From the NCBI RefSeq assembly GCF_006715095.1, contig NZ_VFMO01000001.1, positions 2,790,001 through 2,854,000 on the forward strand: DNA of 64,000 nucleotides, read 5' to 3'. Shown piece by piece: positions 37,316-46,745 of the stretch. The notes beneath the pieces were generated by a model that saw only the letters and a list, made by a program, of their open reading frames with translations, had not been told where the DNA came from and did no database searches. The translations under genes and the position numbers were made by a program. This DNA comes from Yimella lutea. GTDB taxonomy: Bacteria > Actinomycetota > Actinomycetes > Actinomycetales > Dermatophilaceae. Every line of letters starts with the position of its first letter. The first letter of the stretch is position 1.

Positions 37316-38653
37316 TCAGTTGCCGAGTTTCACCGGGTTGACGATGTCGGCGTACGCGAGCAGCACGAACATCACGATCAGCACCAGCGAGACGCCGTAC
37401 GCGACCGGCATGCCCTTCGCGGCGTCGGCGTAGATGCGCCCCTTCACTCCGCGGGCGCGCAGGACCGGGCGCTTGATCGCCTCCCAGATCGCGGTCGCGA
37501 TGTGGCCGCCGTCCAGCGGCAGGAGGGGCACCAGGTTGAACACGAACAGCGCCATGTTCAGCGCGGCGAGCATCATCAACAGCATCGCGAACTTGTCCAT
37601 CAGCGTGATCTGCTGGATGTCGGCCACCTCGCCGGCGATGCGGCCGACGCCCACGACGGAGACCGGTCCGTTGACGTCGCGTTCACCGCTGCCGAACGCG
37701 GCGTAGAACACGCCGACCATCTTCTGCGGGATCTTGACGAAGATGGACGCGGTCTTGGCCAGGGTGTCCCACACGATGCCGGGCGCGGCGGTCAGCGGAC
37801 GTCGTTCGTCGACGATCTTCGCCGCGCCGATGGAGGCGCCGATCACGCCGACCTCGGCCCGCTCGCGCTGACCCTTCCAATCCAGGACGGGAGCGCCGTC
37901 GGCGTCGATCTTGTCCATCGTCCGGGCGACGGGAGTGACGGTGATCGCCTGTTGCCGACCGTCGCGCAGCACCACGATCTCGACCGGCTTCCCGGCGTGC
38001 GCGCGGATGGTGTTGATGGCCTCGGTGCCACCGGTGATCCGGCGTCCGCCGATGGAGACCAGTTCGTCGTCATCCTTGAGTCCCGCGACGGACGCGGGTG
38101 CTCGCTCGGCCGGCGCGCAGGTTTTCACTGCGGCGTCCTGGCACTGCTGAACGGTGTAGATCTTGGCGGCCTTCTCCGTCGGCAGGCCGATGCCGCACGC
38201 GACGATCGTGAGCAGTACGCCGGCGATGACCAGGTTCATGAACGGTCCGCCGAACATGATGATCAGCTTCTTGTGCGTCGGCAGGTCGTAGAAGACGCGG
38301 TGCTGGTCGGCGGGCGAGACTTCCTCGTGCGCGGCGTTGCGCGCCTCGTCGACCAGCTGGCTGAAGCGTCCGGTGGAGGATGCGCGGACGCGGATGGTGC
38401 CGTCGGGGAGCACTTCGTCCTCGGGCCGCGGCGGGAACATGCCGATCATCCGGATGTAACCGCCGAGCGGGATGGCCTTGACGCCGTACTCGGTCTCACC
38501 CTTGCGCTTGGACCAGATGGTCGGACCGAAGCCGACCATGTACTGGGTGACCTTCACCCCGAACTTCTTGGCCGGGGTGAGGTGGCCGATCTCGTGCAAG
38601 GCGATCGACGCCCCGACACCGAGGATCATGAACAGAACGCCGAGCAGGAACAT
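37316..38653 (-). CDS. Site-2 intramembrane metalloprotease (Rip1/RseP family)
   Basis: 445-residue S2P protease that cuts anti-sigma factors and other proteins inside the membrane. The zinc motif HEIGH (SIALHEIGHLTPAKKFG) is in the first helix, and NLVPLLPLDGGH supplies the third ligand near residue 380. A PDZ domain lies at about residues 185-260 (AGLKDDDELVSIGGRRITGG). Four transmembrane segments are visible. GTG-ATG at 38656-38651 gives two adjacent starts. Its order with dxr upstream matches actinobacterial genomes, which suggests mycobacterial Rip1 orthology. Confidence 0.92.
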   Translation of the reverse strand: MFLLGVLFMILGVGASIALHEIGHLTPAKKFGVKVTQYMVGFGPTIWSKRKGETEYGVKAIPLGGYIRMIGMFPPRPEDEVLPDGTIRVRASSTGRFSQLVDEARNAAHEEVSPADQHRVFYDLPTHKKLIIMFGGPFMNLVIAGVLLTIVACGIGLPTEKAAKIYTVQQCQDAAVKTCAPAERAPASVAGLKDDDELVSIGGRRITGGTEAINTIRAHAGKPVEIVVLRDGRQQAITVTPVARTMDKIDADGAPVLDWKGQRERAEVGVIGASIGAAKIVDERRPLTAAPGIVWDTLAKTASIFVKIPQKMVGVFYAAFGSGERDVNGPVSVVGVGRIAGEVADIQQITLMDKFAMLLMMLAALNMALFVFNLVPLLPLDGGHIATAIWEAIKRPVLRARGVKGRIYADAAKGMPVAYGVSLVLIVMFVLLAYADIVNPVKLGN

Positions 38654-38712
38654 CACGCGCGGAAGTCTCTCACGCGTTCATGTGCACCGCCGTCGCGAAC
38701 GTGGAGCCTCAA

Positions 38713-38811
38713 CTGCGCAAACCGCGGTTTGTGAGTCCCTGCCTGTGCAAACCGCGGCGCCACTGCCGCGATTTGCACAGCTGGGTTACGCCGAACCGCG
38801 GGTTTGCACAG
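38713..38811. repeat. Cluster of REP-like palindromic repeats
   Basis: Between dxr and the protease gene the motif TGTGCAAACCGCGG occurs in four near-copies. A self-palindromic copy (caaaccgcggtttg) is at 38718-38731, a direct copy at 38743-38757, an inverted copy (ccgcgatttgcacag) at 38766-38780, and another inverted copy at 38794-38811. The two middle copies can form a hairpin of about 15 bp. The cluster starts one base after the dxr stop. Confidence 0.75.
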
Positions 38812-38812
38812 T

Positions 38813-40003
38813 TCATGCCGGTCGTCGGTCGAGAAGTTCGTTCGCACGGGCGCGGGCCCAGGTCTCGGCGTCCAACACCTGCTCGACGCTGAGTTCGCGC
38901 TCGGTCTGTGCGTCGTGCTCCCCGACGACGCGGGCGACAGTGTCGACGATGTCGGTGAAGCTGATCCGTCGGTCGTGGAAGGCCTCGACGCATTCCTCGT
39001 TGGCTGCGTTGTAGACGGCCGGGTAGGTCGAGCCCGCGCGTCCGACCTGGCGGGCCAGTTGCACCGCGGGGAACGCCTCGTCATCGAGCGGGGCGAACTC
39101 CCAGGTGCTGGCCTTCGTCCAGTCGATCGCGGTCTCGACGTCGGCCACACGGTCGGGCCATCCCATGCCGAGCGCGATGGGCACCATCATGGTCGGCAGT
39201 CCGATCTGTGCGACGACCGCACCGTCGACGAACTCCACCATCGAGTGGATGTACTGCTGCGGGTGCACCACGACGTCGATGTCGTCGATCGGCACGTCGA
39301 ACAGCAGGTGCGCCTCGATGACCTCAAGCCCCTTGTTGACCAGCGTCGCCGAGTTGGTGGTGATGACCTTGCCCATCGCGAAGTTCGGGTGCTTGAGGGC
39401 TTGCTCCGGCGTGACGTCCTGCAGTTGCTCGCGGCTCATGCCACGGAACGGCCCGCCACTGGCGGTGACGACGAGCTTGCGCGCCTCGTCGCGCCGTCCG
39501 GCCAGCAGCGACTGCGCGATGGCCGAGTGTTCACTGTCGACGGGGACGATCTGCTCGGGCTTGGCCAGGGACTTCACCACCGGGCCCCCGACGATGAGCG
39601 ATTCCTTGTTGGCCAACGCCAGGGTCGAATTCGCTTGCAGCGCAGCGATGGTCGGGACGAGACCGATCGAGCCGGTGATGCCGTTGACGACCACGTCGGC
39701 GCCGCAACCGGCAACGATGGACGCCGCCTGGTCGCCCTGCAGCACCTGCGTCGCCCCGGGCTGCTTACCCATCGCTCGACAGGCCGCGATGATGCGCTCG
39801 TCCAGGTCGGTTCCCTGGCGAGCCACACCCACCAGCGGCACCTCGAACTCCGCTGCCTGCTTCGCGATGAGGTCGAGATCCGATCCGCCGGCACTGAGCG
39901 CGACGATGCGGAACCGGTCGGGGTTGTCGCGGACGATCCGGCACGCCTGGGTACCGATCGAACCGGTGGAACCGAGCAAGGCCACGGTGCGAGGAGAAGT
40001 CAC
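38813..40003 (-). CDS. dxr: 1-deoxy-D-xylulose 5-phosphate reductoisomerase
   Basis: 396-residue Dxr (IspC), the NADPH-dependent first committed enzyme of the MEP pathway. LLGSTGSIGTQ is the NADPH-binding motif at the N-terminus. ANKESLIVGG, VDSEHSAIAQ and TASGGPFRG carry the metal and substrate ligands, and HPNFAMGKVITTNSATLVNK follows. The GTG at 40003 (VTSPRTVALLG) overlaps the stop of the upstream ESX-like gene by four bases (GTGA), so dxr translation may depend on that operon. Confidence 0.96.
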   Translation of the reverse strand: MTSPRTVALLGSTGSIGTQACRIVRDNPDRFRIVALSAGGSDLDLIAKQAAEFEVPLVGVARQGTDLDERIIAACRAMGKQPGATQVLQGDQAASIVAGCGADVVVNGITGSIGLVPTIAALQANSTLALANKESLIVGGPVVKSLAKPEQIVPVDSEHSAIAQSLLAGRRDEARKLVVTASGGPFRGMSREQLQDVTPEQALKHPNFAMGKVITTNSATLVNKGLEVIEAHLLFDVPIDDIDVVVHPQQYIHSMVEFVDGAVVAQIGLPTMMVPIALGMGWPDRVADVETAIDWTKASTWEFAPLDDEAFPAVQLARQVGRAGSTYPAVYNAANEECVEAFHDRRISFTDIVDTVARVVGEHDAQTERELSVEQVLDAETWARARANELLDRRPA

Positions 40004-40713
40004 GCGGTCATTGTGCCGCCTGGACCTGCCGGCCCCGCAGAAGCATCGTCGCCGACGGTCGGCAGAAGCGTCACGATGCGGTGCACAATGCGGTCGAGGT
40101 CGACGGGTTCGAGTTCCACCTCCCCCGGCTGCTGCGGTGCCACATCGGTGAGCCAACTGCCACGGGTGCCGCCGAGCACACCGATGAGACGTCCGCGGGG
40201 CCCACCCCGCAGGTGAAGGGTTGCGTCGAGACGGAACTGGCAGTCACCCCACGGTTCGGCCGCGTCGACCACGCGCATCGGATTCTCTTGTCCGGCAAGC
40301 GGTTCGAGCGGGATGATCCAGTCCCGCACAACGTCGTCCACCGCGGCGGGAGCGGCGAGCCCGAACTCATGGACGCCGTCCGCGCTGACATCCTCGACCA
40401 CGAAGAAGCCGTCGCAGCAATGCAGGTAGCGAGCAGCCCACAGGTCACGACGCAGGTCGGCTGCGATCAGGACGAGCGACACGTCCGCCTCTCGTCTGCA
40501 GCGCAGCAGGTCGAGGATCTGCTCCGGGACGCCGATGGACCCGTCCTCGGCCATCGCCCCGTGAGCGAAGAGGGCACGCTGAGCGACGGTCATCGCGACC
40601 GACCGGGCGTCGGGCTCCAGTACGTCGAGGAACGGAAGTGCGACGACGTGATGGTCGCCGCCGAGCAGCACGAGCTCCTCGTCGGTCAACCGCAGCGGGG
40701 GTGACTCGGTCAT
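40000..40713 (-). CDS. Putative ESX-associated EspG-like protein
   Basis: 237-residue protein (LRLTDEELVLLGGDHHVVAL at the start; DILRCRREADVSLVLIAADL-like LLRCRREADVSLVLIAADLR in the middle). Its length, strand order and overall pattern resemble EspG-type chaperones of type VII secretion substrates, but no single motif proves this. The ATG at 40713 overlaps the stop of the WXG-like gene by four bases, and its own stop overlaps dxr. The assignment rests mainly on context. Confidence 0.45.
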   Translation of the reverse strand: MTESPPLRLTDEELVLLGGDHHVVALPFLDVLEPDARSVAMTVAQRALFAHGAMAEDGSIGVPEQILDLLRCRREADVSLVLIAADLRRDLWAARYLHCCDGFFVVEDVSADGVHEFGLAAPAAVDDVVRDWIIPLEPLAGQENPMRVVDAAEPWGDCQFRLDATLHLRGGPRGRLIGVLGGTRGSWLTDVAPQQPGEVELEPVDLDRIVHRIVTLLPTVGDDASAGPAGPGGTMTA

Positions 40714-41909
40714 CGCGGCACGCCTACCTCGGCTGGGGGCGGCGGATACCACTTCAGACCGCGGAACCCGGCAGGTGGCGGAGCGGGCGGACCCATGGGC
40801 GGCGGCGCAGGACGCAACGGGGCGGGTGGGCGACGCCTTGCCGCATCGGGGTGCGGTGGCCTGGCCGCCAGGTATTTGATCAGCATGGCGGCAGGAACGT
40901 CCTGCTCGACGTGCTTGAGCAGAATGGGTGGAAGCTCCTCGGTGAGCCAATCCTCGTTGTCGTAACTGGCATTCGCGCCCTTCCACACCACCCACGTCCC
41001 GATCGCGATGGCACCGGGCAGCCGAGCAGAGGTACGCATCGCGATGACGCCGCCGATCTGTGCCAATCCCGCCAGGCGGGTACCGGCGTCGCGCCACCCG
41101 GTGTAGCCACCACCGGTCTTCACGTCCTTGATGCCCGGTCGCGCTGCGTCGAGGATCCCGACGACCGGAGCCAGCGGCCCGAGCAGTCGCACCACTCGTC
41201 CACCACCCGGCACCCGGTCGAGGTTGCCGGTGATGAAACCCTTCTGCAGTTTCTGGGTGGCTTGCGTGTGCGCGGCGGTCTGGTTCGGCGTGAGGGTCGG
41301 CTTGCGTTCGAGGTGGATGACGGTGACGGCGGCACGGCCTTTTGTGAGTGCCGCGATGGATGCCTTCGCCAGACCGAGGCGGCGAGCACCCAAGTGCCAC
41401 AACGCTTCCGGCGGGTCAGCGCGTTCGAGCCCGGTACGGAAGGTCGACACAGCACGGCGATGCCTCAGCCACAGATCGTCGTGCTGTCGCGTGAGATCAC
41501 CGACGGCGCCCTGCGCCTTCGTCAGTTCCTTCTGTGCTTGGGCCGTGCTCAACGGATCCGTGGCAACCCGGATCTCGGACCGCAACACCCGCACGTCGAA
41601 CTCGGCGGCGACGATCTTCCGACGCAGTTCCCTGTCCTCGGCCTGATGGCGGTCGAGGGTGTCGGCATACGTACGCACCACACCCGCGACGACACGCAGC
41701 GCAGCAACCGCTCGATCGACGTCCTTGCCGTAGGTCACGAACGTACCCGCGAACGACATGGACCCACTCCCGTCCCAGTTCGCCAGCCCGGCGTGCACCG
41801 CGTTGCGCTGATTGCCTCGTTGCACGCTCAGTTCGTCCGCCCGCCCGGTCAATGCGGTTGCCGCCTTGCGCAGAACGCCGGGATCACCCTCGATCGGACG
41901 CCGCATCAC
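40710..41909 (-). CDS. WXG100-like domain protein, possible type VII secretion substrate
   Basis: 399-residue protein. The N-terminal roughly 95 residues are helical with a central WDGSG turn (GLANWDGSGSMSFAGTFVTY), as in WXG100/PPE-like proteins. A coiled-coil region follows (about residues 90-150, DRELRRKIVAAEFDVRVL), then a Gly-rich hydrophobic stretch near residues 240-310 and a Pro-rich tail (PAPPPMGPPAPPPAG). No known toxin motif is evident. The start is the GTG at 41909, or the ATG at 41906 which shares a base with the upstream stop. Confidence 0.65.
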   Translation of the reverse strand: MMRRPIEGDPGVLRKAATALTGRADELSVQRGNQRNAVHAGLANWDGSGSMSFAGTFVTYGKDVDRAVAALRVVAGVVRTYADTLDRHQAEDRELRRKIVAAEFDVRVLRSEIRVATDPLSTAQAQKELTKAQGAVGDLTRQHDDLWLRHRRAVSTFRTGLERADPPEALWHLGARRLGLAKASIAALTKGRAAVTVIHLERKPTLTPNQTAAHTQATQKLQKGFITGNLDRVPGGGRVVRLLGPLAPVVGILDAARPGIKDVKTGGGYTGWRDAGTRLAGLAQIGGVIAMRTSARLPGAIAIGTWVVWKGANASYDNEDWLTEELPPILLKHVEQDVPAAMLIKYLAARPPHPDAARRRPPAPLRPAPPPMGPPAPPPAGFRGLKWYPPPPAEVGVPR

Positions 41910-42202
41910 TGCACCGATCGCATCGCGGCGAGGACGAGTGCTTCGTTGCGGCTGTACGCACCACCCGCCGTCGCGAGGCTGTCAGCGAGGCAGCCGCCAC
42001 CGTCGACGAGCATCCCCAGTGCCAGCTCCCATTTCGTGGCGAGGTTGAACGAGAGGCTGGAGCATCCCTCGTCCCCACAGGCACCGTCGACCGCGATCAA
42101 CGCGTTGCGCACACCGCCGGGCACCTGCAGCACCTGGTTTGTGGCGTGTCGCAACTGACGTGAACTCGCTTGCAGGTCAAGCGGATCGACCGAGAACTTC
42201 AT
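41906..42202 (-). CDS. EspC/WXG100-like small secreted protein
   Basis: 98-residue helical protein (MKFSVDPLDLQASSRQLRHA; NLATKWELALGMLVDGGGCL; AGGAYSRNEALVLAAM). The FSVDP start, the W-x3-L centre and the Y-x3-E/D end resemble EspC-type (DUF2580) partners of ESX systems. It is the first gene of a three-gene coupled set ending in dxr. No ESX ATPase or channel gene lies in this window. Confidence 0.6.
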   Translation of the reverse strand: MKFSVDPLDLQASSRQLRHATNQVLQVPGGVRNALIAVDGACGDEGCSSLSFNLATKWELALGMLVDGGGCLADSLATAGGAYSRNEALVLAAMRSVQ

Positions 42203-42244
42203 GAACGTCCCTTTCGTCCGTCGACGAGAGGGAGGCTAGGACGA

Positions 42245-42967
42245 TTACGCCTGACGCGTTTCGGTTATCCCCAGGGGCGCACTCGGACGGTCGGAACGAT
42301 CGATCACGGCCGCGACGATCAGCGCCTGCGCAGCGATGTAGGTGAGCATCACCCAGAAGCTGCGGTGGAGCAGGTCGAAGTCAGCGAACGCGTCCAGCGC
42401 AATGAGCGAATCGGACAACATGAAGATCGCACCACCGACGCCCGCGAGAGCGCCGAGTCCGGTCGAGAGCATCCCCATCACCGCGAGCGCTAGCCCGTAG
42501 ACGATCACCGGAGCAAGCATCACGCCGGCGCCGGGGGCGCACCACACGACGAGCACGGCGAACGCAGCCAGGTACGGCAAACGCGGCCAGCACCGCCGCC
42601 ACGGCGGCGCGTTATCCCGATGCGGCCAGAACGCGCGGATGTAGGCGCCCTGGGCCACCAGAAAGGCTGCGACGAGGCAGAGGAAGGCAGGGTCACCGTC
42701 CACGAACCGCGGCAGCGTGTCACCGAGCCAGGAGAAGAAGAGCGCGACGCTCACACCACGAACCAACGGTCCCCGGTCGGTCGTGCTGGTGAGCAGCACT
42801 GCGGCCAGCGCAGGCATCAGCAGCACCTGGGTGATGTCGCTGACCAAGCTGTCGGGCACGACCAGTTGCGAGACCAAATGCAGGCCCGCCACCAAGCCGG
42901 CGGCCGCGACGGCGGCCCGCGAGCGAGAATCTCGCCCGATCCCACGTACGATCGAGCGCAGGCTCAC
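42245..42967 (-). CDS. YhhN-family lysoplasmalogenase-like membrane protein
   Basis: 240-residue polytopic protein with about eight helices and the YhhN motifs FFSWLGDTLP near residue 80 and GGAIFMLSDSLIALDAF near residue 180, whose acidic residues form the catalytic site. Relatives hydrolyse the vinyl-ether bond of lysoplasmalogens; bacterial substrates are uncertain. The GTG start overlaps the stop of the succinate-semialdehyde dehydrogenase gene by four bases. Confidence 0.8.
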   Translation of the reverse strand: MSLRSIVRGIGRDSRSRAAVAAAGLVAGLHLVSQLVVPDSLVSDITQVLLMPALAAVLLTSTTDRGPLVRGVSVALFFSWLGDTLPRFVDGDPAFLCLVAAFLVAQGAYIRAFWPHRDNAPPWRRCWPRLPYLAAFAVLVVWCAPGAGVMLAPVIVYGLALAVMGMLSTGLGALAGVGGAIFMLSDSLIALDAFADFDLLHRSFWVMLTYIAAQALIVAAVIDRSDRPSAPLGITETRQA

Positions 42968-44415
42968 AGAGCCAGGCCGACGTACTTGGTCTCCAGGTAC
43001 TCCTCGATGCCTTCGAAGCCGCCCTCACGACCGAAACCGGACGCCTTGACGCCGCCGAAGGGCGCGGCTGGGTTGGACACGATGCCCTGGTTGACCCCGA
43101 CCATCCCGTATTCGAGCGCCTCACTCATGCGGATCGCTCGGGAGAAGTCCTGGGTGAAGAAGTAGGCGACGAGTCCGAACTCTGTCTCGTTGGCGCGGCG
43201 GACGACGTCGTCTTCGTCGGTGAAGGTCTGGATACCGGCGACCGGACCGAAGATCTCCTCGGCCGCCATCCGGGCGTCACCCGGCACGTCGGTCAGCACG
43301 GTCGGCGTGAAGAAGTGGCCCTTGCCCTCGGCGGGCTTGCCACCGGTGACCACCTTGGCGCCGCGCGACGTGGCGTCATCGAGCAGTTCCTGAACTCCCG
43401 CAACGGCTTTCGCGGTGATGAGCGGACCCACGGTGACGCCGTCGTCCATGCCGTTGCCGACGGTCATCGCGTCCATCTTGGCCGCGAACTTCTCACTGAA
43501 CTCCGTCGCCACCGACTCGTGCACGAAGAACCGGTTGGCCGCGGTGCAGGCCTCACCGATGTTGCGCATCTTGGCCAGCATCGCGCCCTCGACGGCCTTG
43601 TCGATGTCGGCGTCCTCGAACACGATGAACGGGGCGTTGCCACCGAGCTCCATCGAGACGCGCAGCAGCTGCTCGGCGGACTGTTCGACCAGCTTGCGTC
43701 CCACGTTCGTGGAACCGGTAAAGGTGAGCTTGCGGGCGCGCGAATCGCGGATCAGGGGTTCCATCACACCACTGGAGTCGGACGTGGTGATGACATTGAT
43801 GACGCCGGCGGGCACACCGACCTCCTGCATCAATTGCGCGAGCGCGAGCATCGTCAGCGGTGTCTCGGACGCGGGTTTGATCACCATCGTGCAGCCCGCC
43901 GCGAGGGCCGGACCGATCTTTCGGGTGCCCATCGCGAGCGGGAAGTTCCACGGCGTGATCATCAGCGAGGGTCCGACCGGCTGCTTCATCGTCACCAGGC
44001 GGGTCGCGCCGTTGGGCGCGGTCGACCAGCGCCCGGAGATCCGCACGGCCTCTTCGGCGAACCAGCGGAAGAACTCCGAGCCGTACGCGACCTCGCCCTT
44101 CGCCTCGGCGAGCGGCTTTCCCATTTCGAGCGTCATCAGCTCGGCGAAGTAGTCGGTGCGCTCGACCAACAGGTCGTACGCCCTGCGCAGCATCTCACTA
44201 CGATCACGCGGCGCGGTCTTGGCCCAATCGGACTGTGCCGCAGCGGCGGCCGCAAGCGCTGCCTCACCATCGGCGACGGACGCGTCCGCCACCTTCGCAA
44301 GCACTTCTTCGGTGGCGGGGTTGTGCACGTCAAGCGTTCGTCCCCCTTCGGCGTCGCGCCACTCGCCACCGATGAAGAGTTGGTTCCTGACCTGGGAAAC
44401 TGCCGATTCGCTCAT
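42964..44415 (-). CDS. gabD: Succinate-semialdehyde dehydrogenase (NAD(P)+)
   Basis: 483-residue aldehyde dehydrogenase. ITPWNFPLAMGTRKIGPALA binds the cofactor, MELGGNAPFIVFEDAD carries the general-base Glu, and NIGEACTAANRFFV carries the catalytic Cys. The overall sequence fits GabD-type enzymes that oxidise succinic semialdehyde, the last step of GABA breakdown. The ATG at 44415 matches family length; the frame is open further upstream without support. The neighbouring aldehyde dehydrogenase suits the preceding step (4-aminobutanal to GABA), though the transaminase is not in the window. Confidence 0.88.
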   Translation of the reverse strand: MSESAVSQVRNQLFIGGEWRDAEGGRTLDVHNPATEEVLAKVADASVADGEAALAAAAAAQSDWAKTAPRDRSEMLRRAYDLLVERTDYFAELMTLEMGKPLAEAKGEVAYGSEFFRWFAEEAVRISGRWSTAPNGATRLVTMKQPVGPSLMITPWNFPLAMGTRKIGPALAAGCTMVIKPASETPLTMLALAQLMQEVGVPAGVINVITTSDSSGVMEPLIRDSRARKLTFTGSTNVGRKLVEQSAEQLLRVSMELGGNAPFIVFEDADIDKAVEGAMLAKMRNIGEACTAANRFFVHESVATEFSEKFAAKMDAMTVGNGMDDGVTVGPLITAKAVAGVQELLDDATSRGAKVVTGGKPAEGKGHFFTPTVLTDVPGDARMAAEEIFGPVAGIQTFTDEDDVVRRANETEFGLVAYFFTQDFSRAIRMSEALEYGMVGVNQGIVSNPAAPFGGVKASGFGREGGFEGIEEYLETKYVGLAL

Positions 44416-44541
44416 GGGATCCAGTATTGCGCCGAAGTGAGCCGGCTTACATCCAGGGTGTTGTCGCGACCGGACGGATGAGGGCTGTCGAGCGCAGTCC
44501 GGCATCGCCATCGCGCGACATCCACCGCACCTACTGAAATG

Positions 44542-44577
44542 CACCGAACCCACTACGCATGCGCAATGGGTTCGGTG
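44542..44577 (-). terminator. Hairpin terminator after aminobutyraldehyde dehydrogenase gene
   Basis: An 11-bp stem (caccgaaccca / tgggttcggtg) with a 14-base loop that contains gcatgc. It lies 23 bases past the stop of the gene that ends at 44601. Confidence 0.6.
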
Positions 44578-44600
44578 GCAAGTAATGGGGCTCGGTTGGC

Positions 44601-46043
44601 CTAGGAATCGAGGTTGGCCATCACGTGCTTGACGCGGGTGTAGTCCTCGAACCCGTACATCGACAGGTCCTTGCCGTAACCGGAGTGCTTGAAACCACCG
44701 TGCGGCATCTCGGCGACCAACGGAATGTGAGTGTTGATCCACACGCAGCCGAAGTCGAGCGCCTTGCTGACCCGCATCGCGCGTCCGAAGTCCTTGGTCC
44801 AGACCGACGACGCCAGCCCGTACTTCACGCCGTTCGCCCAGGCGATGGCCTCGGCCTCGTCGTCGAACTGCTGGACTGTGATGACCGGGCCGAAGATCTC
44901 GTCCTGCACGACCTCGTCGTCCTGCCTCAGACCGGATACGACCGTCGGCTCGAGGAAGAAGCCCTCACCGAGCGAAGAGACACGGCTACCACCGGTGGCG
45001 ACGCTGGCGTGGCCCGGCAGACGGGACAGCATGCCGGTGATCTTCTCCAGGTGGCCGGCACTGTTGACCGGGCCGAACAAAGCGTCCTCGTCGTCGGGCA
45101 GACCGACCTTGGCGTTGCTTCGGGCGTAGTCGGCGAGCGCCGCGACGAAGTCGTTGTGGATCTTCGGGGACGCGAGCACACGGGTTGCCGCGGTGCAGTC
45201 CTGTCCGGCGTTGAAGTAACCGGCGGTCGCGATGCCTTCGACCGCAGCCTCGATGTCGGCGTCGTCGAACACGATGACCGGCGCCTTTCCACCGAGTTCG
45301 AGGTGAACGCGCTTGAGGTCCTTGGACGCCGACTCGGCGACCTGCATACCGGCACGAACCGATCCGGTGATCGCGACCAACTGCGGGATCTCGTGTTCGA
45401 CGATCAGGCGTCCGGTGTTCCGGTCACCGGTGACCACGTTGAAGGTGCCGGCGGGCAGGAACTCGGACGCGACCTCGGCCAGCAGGAGGGTGGTCTCGGG
45501 TGTGGTGTCACTCGGTTTGAGGACGACGGTGTTGCCTGCGGCGAGCGCCGGGGCGATCTTCCACATCGCCATCATCATCGGGTAGTTCCAGGGCGTCACC
45601 TGGCCGACGACACCGATCGGTTCCCGGCGGATCCAGCTGGTGTGACCCTTCATGTACTCAGCCGACGCGCGACCTTCGAGCACCCGTGCAGCGCCGGCGA
45701 AGAAGCGCAGCTGGTCGACCATCGGCGGGATCTCTTCGGAGGTCGTCAGCGCGTAGGGCTTGCCGGTGTTCTCGGCTTCGAGCTTCACGAACTCGTCCGC
45801 ACGCTTCTCGATGGCGTCGGCGAACTTGAGCAATGCCTGCTGCCGTTCGCTCGGAGTCGTCTCGCCCCACTCCCCCGCGAACGCCTTGCTCGCCGACTCG
45901 TACGCGGCGTCGACGTCTGCTTCGCCCGAGATCGGCGCCTTGGCGACCAGCTGGGCGTCGACCGGGTTGACGATGTCCTGCGTCTGGTCGGTCTGCGCCT
46001 CGACGAACTTTCCGTCGATGAAGTTCTTAAGTTGCCTGACCAC
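44601..46043 (-). CDS. Gamma-aminobutyraldehyde dehydrogenase-like ALDH
   Basis: 480-residue aldehyde dehydrogenase. [20 protein letters not shown] is the cofactor region, [16 protein letters not shown] has the Glu, and [14 protein letters not shown] has the catalytic Cys. The C-terminus [20 protein letters not shown] is typical of the PatD/BADH-like group that oxidises 4-aminobutanal from putrescine. The GTG at 46043 with GGGAGG six bases upstream is the start. Betaine aldehyde or another amino-aldehyde remains possible. Confidence 0.85.
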   Translation of the reverse strand: MVRQLKNFIDGKFVEAQTDQTQDIVNPVDAQLVAKAPISGEADVDAAYESASKAFAGEWGETTPSERQQALLKFADAIEKRADEFVKLEAENTGKPYALTTSEEIPPMVDQLRFFAGAARVLEGRASAEYMKGHTSWIRREPIGVVGQVTPWNYPMMMAMWKIAPALAAGNTVVLKPSDTTPETTLLLAEVASEFLPAGTFNVVTGDRNTGRLIVEHEIPQLVAITGSVRAGMQVAESASKDLKRVHLELGGKAPVIVFDDADIEAAVEGIATAGYFNAGQDCTAATRVLASPKIHNDFVAALADYARSNAKVGLPDDEDALFGPVNSAGHLEKITGMLSRLPGHASVATGGSRVSSLGEGFFLEPTVVSGLRQDDEVVQDEIFGPVITVQQFDDEAEAIAWANGVKYGLASSVWTKDFGRAMRVSKALDFGCVWINTHIPLVAEMPHGGFKHSGYGKDLSMYGFEDYTRVKHVMANLDS

Positions 46044-46372
46044 GAGGGCCCTCCCTGTTCTTCGGATTCGAACATCTCCGAGCCTATGTCCCTTGCACGC
46101 GCAGTGTGACCCAGGTTGCAACAGTCAGCCCGAATCCGCCCGCCGGCTCGTCGGTCACGACTGTCGAGAACGACTACTTCGCCTGGTCGATGACAGAGCG
46201 AGTTCATGGCTCCCGAGATCAACTGCGTCCGAGGCTGCATCACCACCGAGCACGCCGACGCGATCGTCGGGTCTTCGCTGAGGCGCTGACGCAGATCTGA
46301 GCCAACGACCTGCCCGCACTGACCGCCCGCCCATCGAGAAGGAACCACGCACCGCTACACCGCTACCAGGGA

Positions 46373-46675
46373 CTTGACCCGGTTCGGCGAGACGGATCAC
46401 GGTCATGGGTCCATCCTTGCCAGACCTGCGGCCCCGAGCTGTTCACCGACCACGACGGACGCAGCCCCTCGGACGCCGGCGCTCCCCGCGGACGCGGCCG
46501 CACCCCCGACCCGGCCGACTACCCCTCGATCCTCGCGATCTCGGCGGACGCCCAGGCGCGTCGACCCGGAGCGGACGGTTGCGACGAGGACTTCGAGATG
46601 GAGTTCGCGGTCGATGTGCTCATCGTCGGGATCGAGCGGCTCCGCGCGGACGGTTGGCAGTCGCCGTCCGGGTAA
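46373..46675 (+). pseudogene. Possible TetR-family C-terminal remnant
   Basis: One frame ends at TAA (46673) after DPADYPSILAISADAQ and EDFEMEFAVDVLIVGIERLR, which resembles the C-terminal helix pair of TetR ligand domains. No HTH domain precedes it. The assignment rests on pattern only. Confidence 0.4.
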
Positions 46676-46702
46676 TTGTCGGGCACATCGCCGGGAAACA
46701 AG

Positions 46703-46736
46703 AATGGCTCCCGACCCTCGCGGGTCGGGAGCCATT
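46703..46736 (-). terminator. Strong hairpin terminator after secreted-protein gene
   Basis: Perfect 15-bp inverted repeat (aatggctcccgaccc / gggtcgggagccatt) with a TCGC loop, 9 bases past the stop at 46746. On the plus strand it is followed by TTTCC, so it may be bidirectional. Confidence 0.8.
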
Positions 46737-46745
46737 TCCGGGTGG

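Larger units (their letters stand above)
46044..46745. other. Gene-poor spacer with relics
   Basis: No intact gene is supported in these 700 bases. The first 60 bases hold the promoter region of the aldehyde dehydrogenase gene. The minus strand at about 46140-46310 encodes a protein-like stretch (LRQRLSEDPTIASACSVVM; QLISGAMNSLCHRPGEVVVL) without a start or stop in a sensible place; I do not recognise it. The plus strand carries a TetR-like tail, listed separately, and the end has a strong hairpin. Confidence 0.5.

Noticed and set aside
38713-38811. Could the palindromic repeats be a CRISPR array?
   Set aside because: The units are short, in both orientations and without regular spacers; no cas genes are present.
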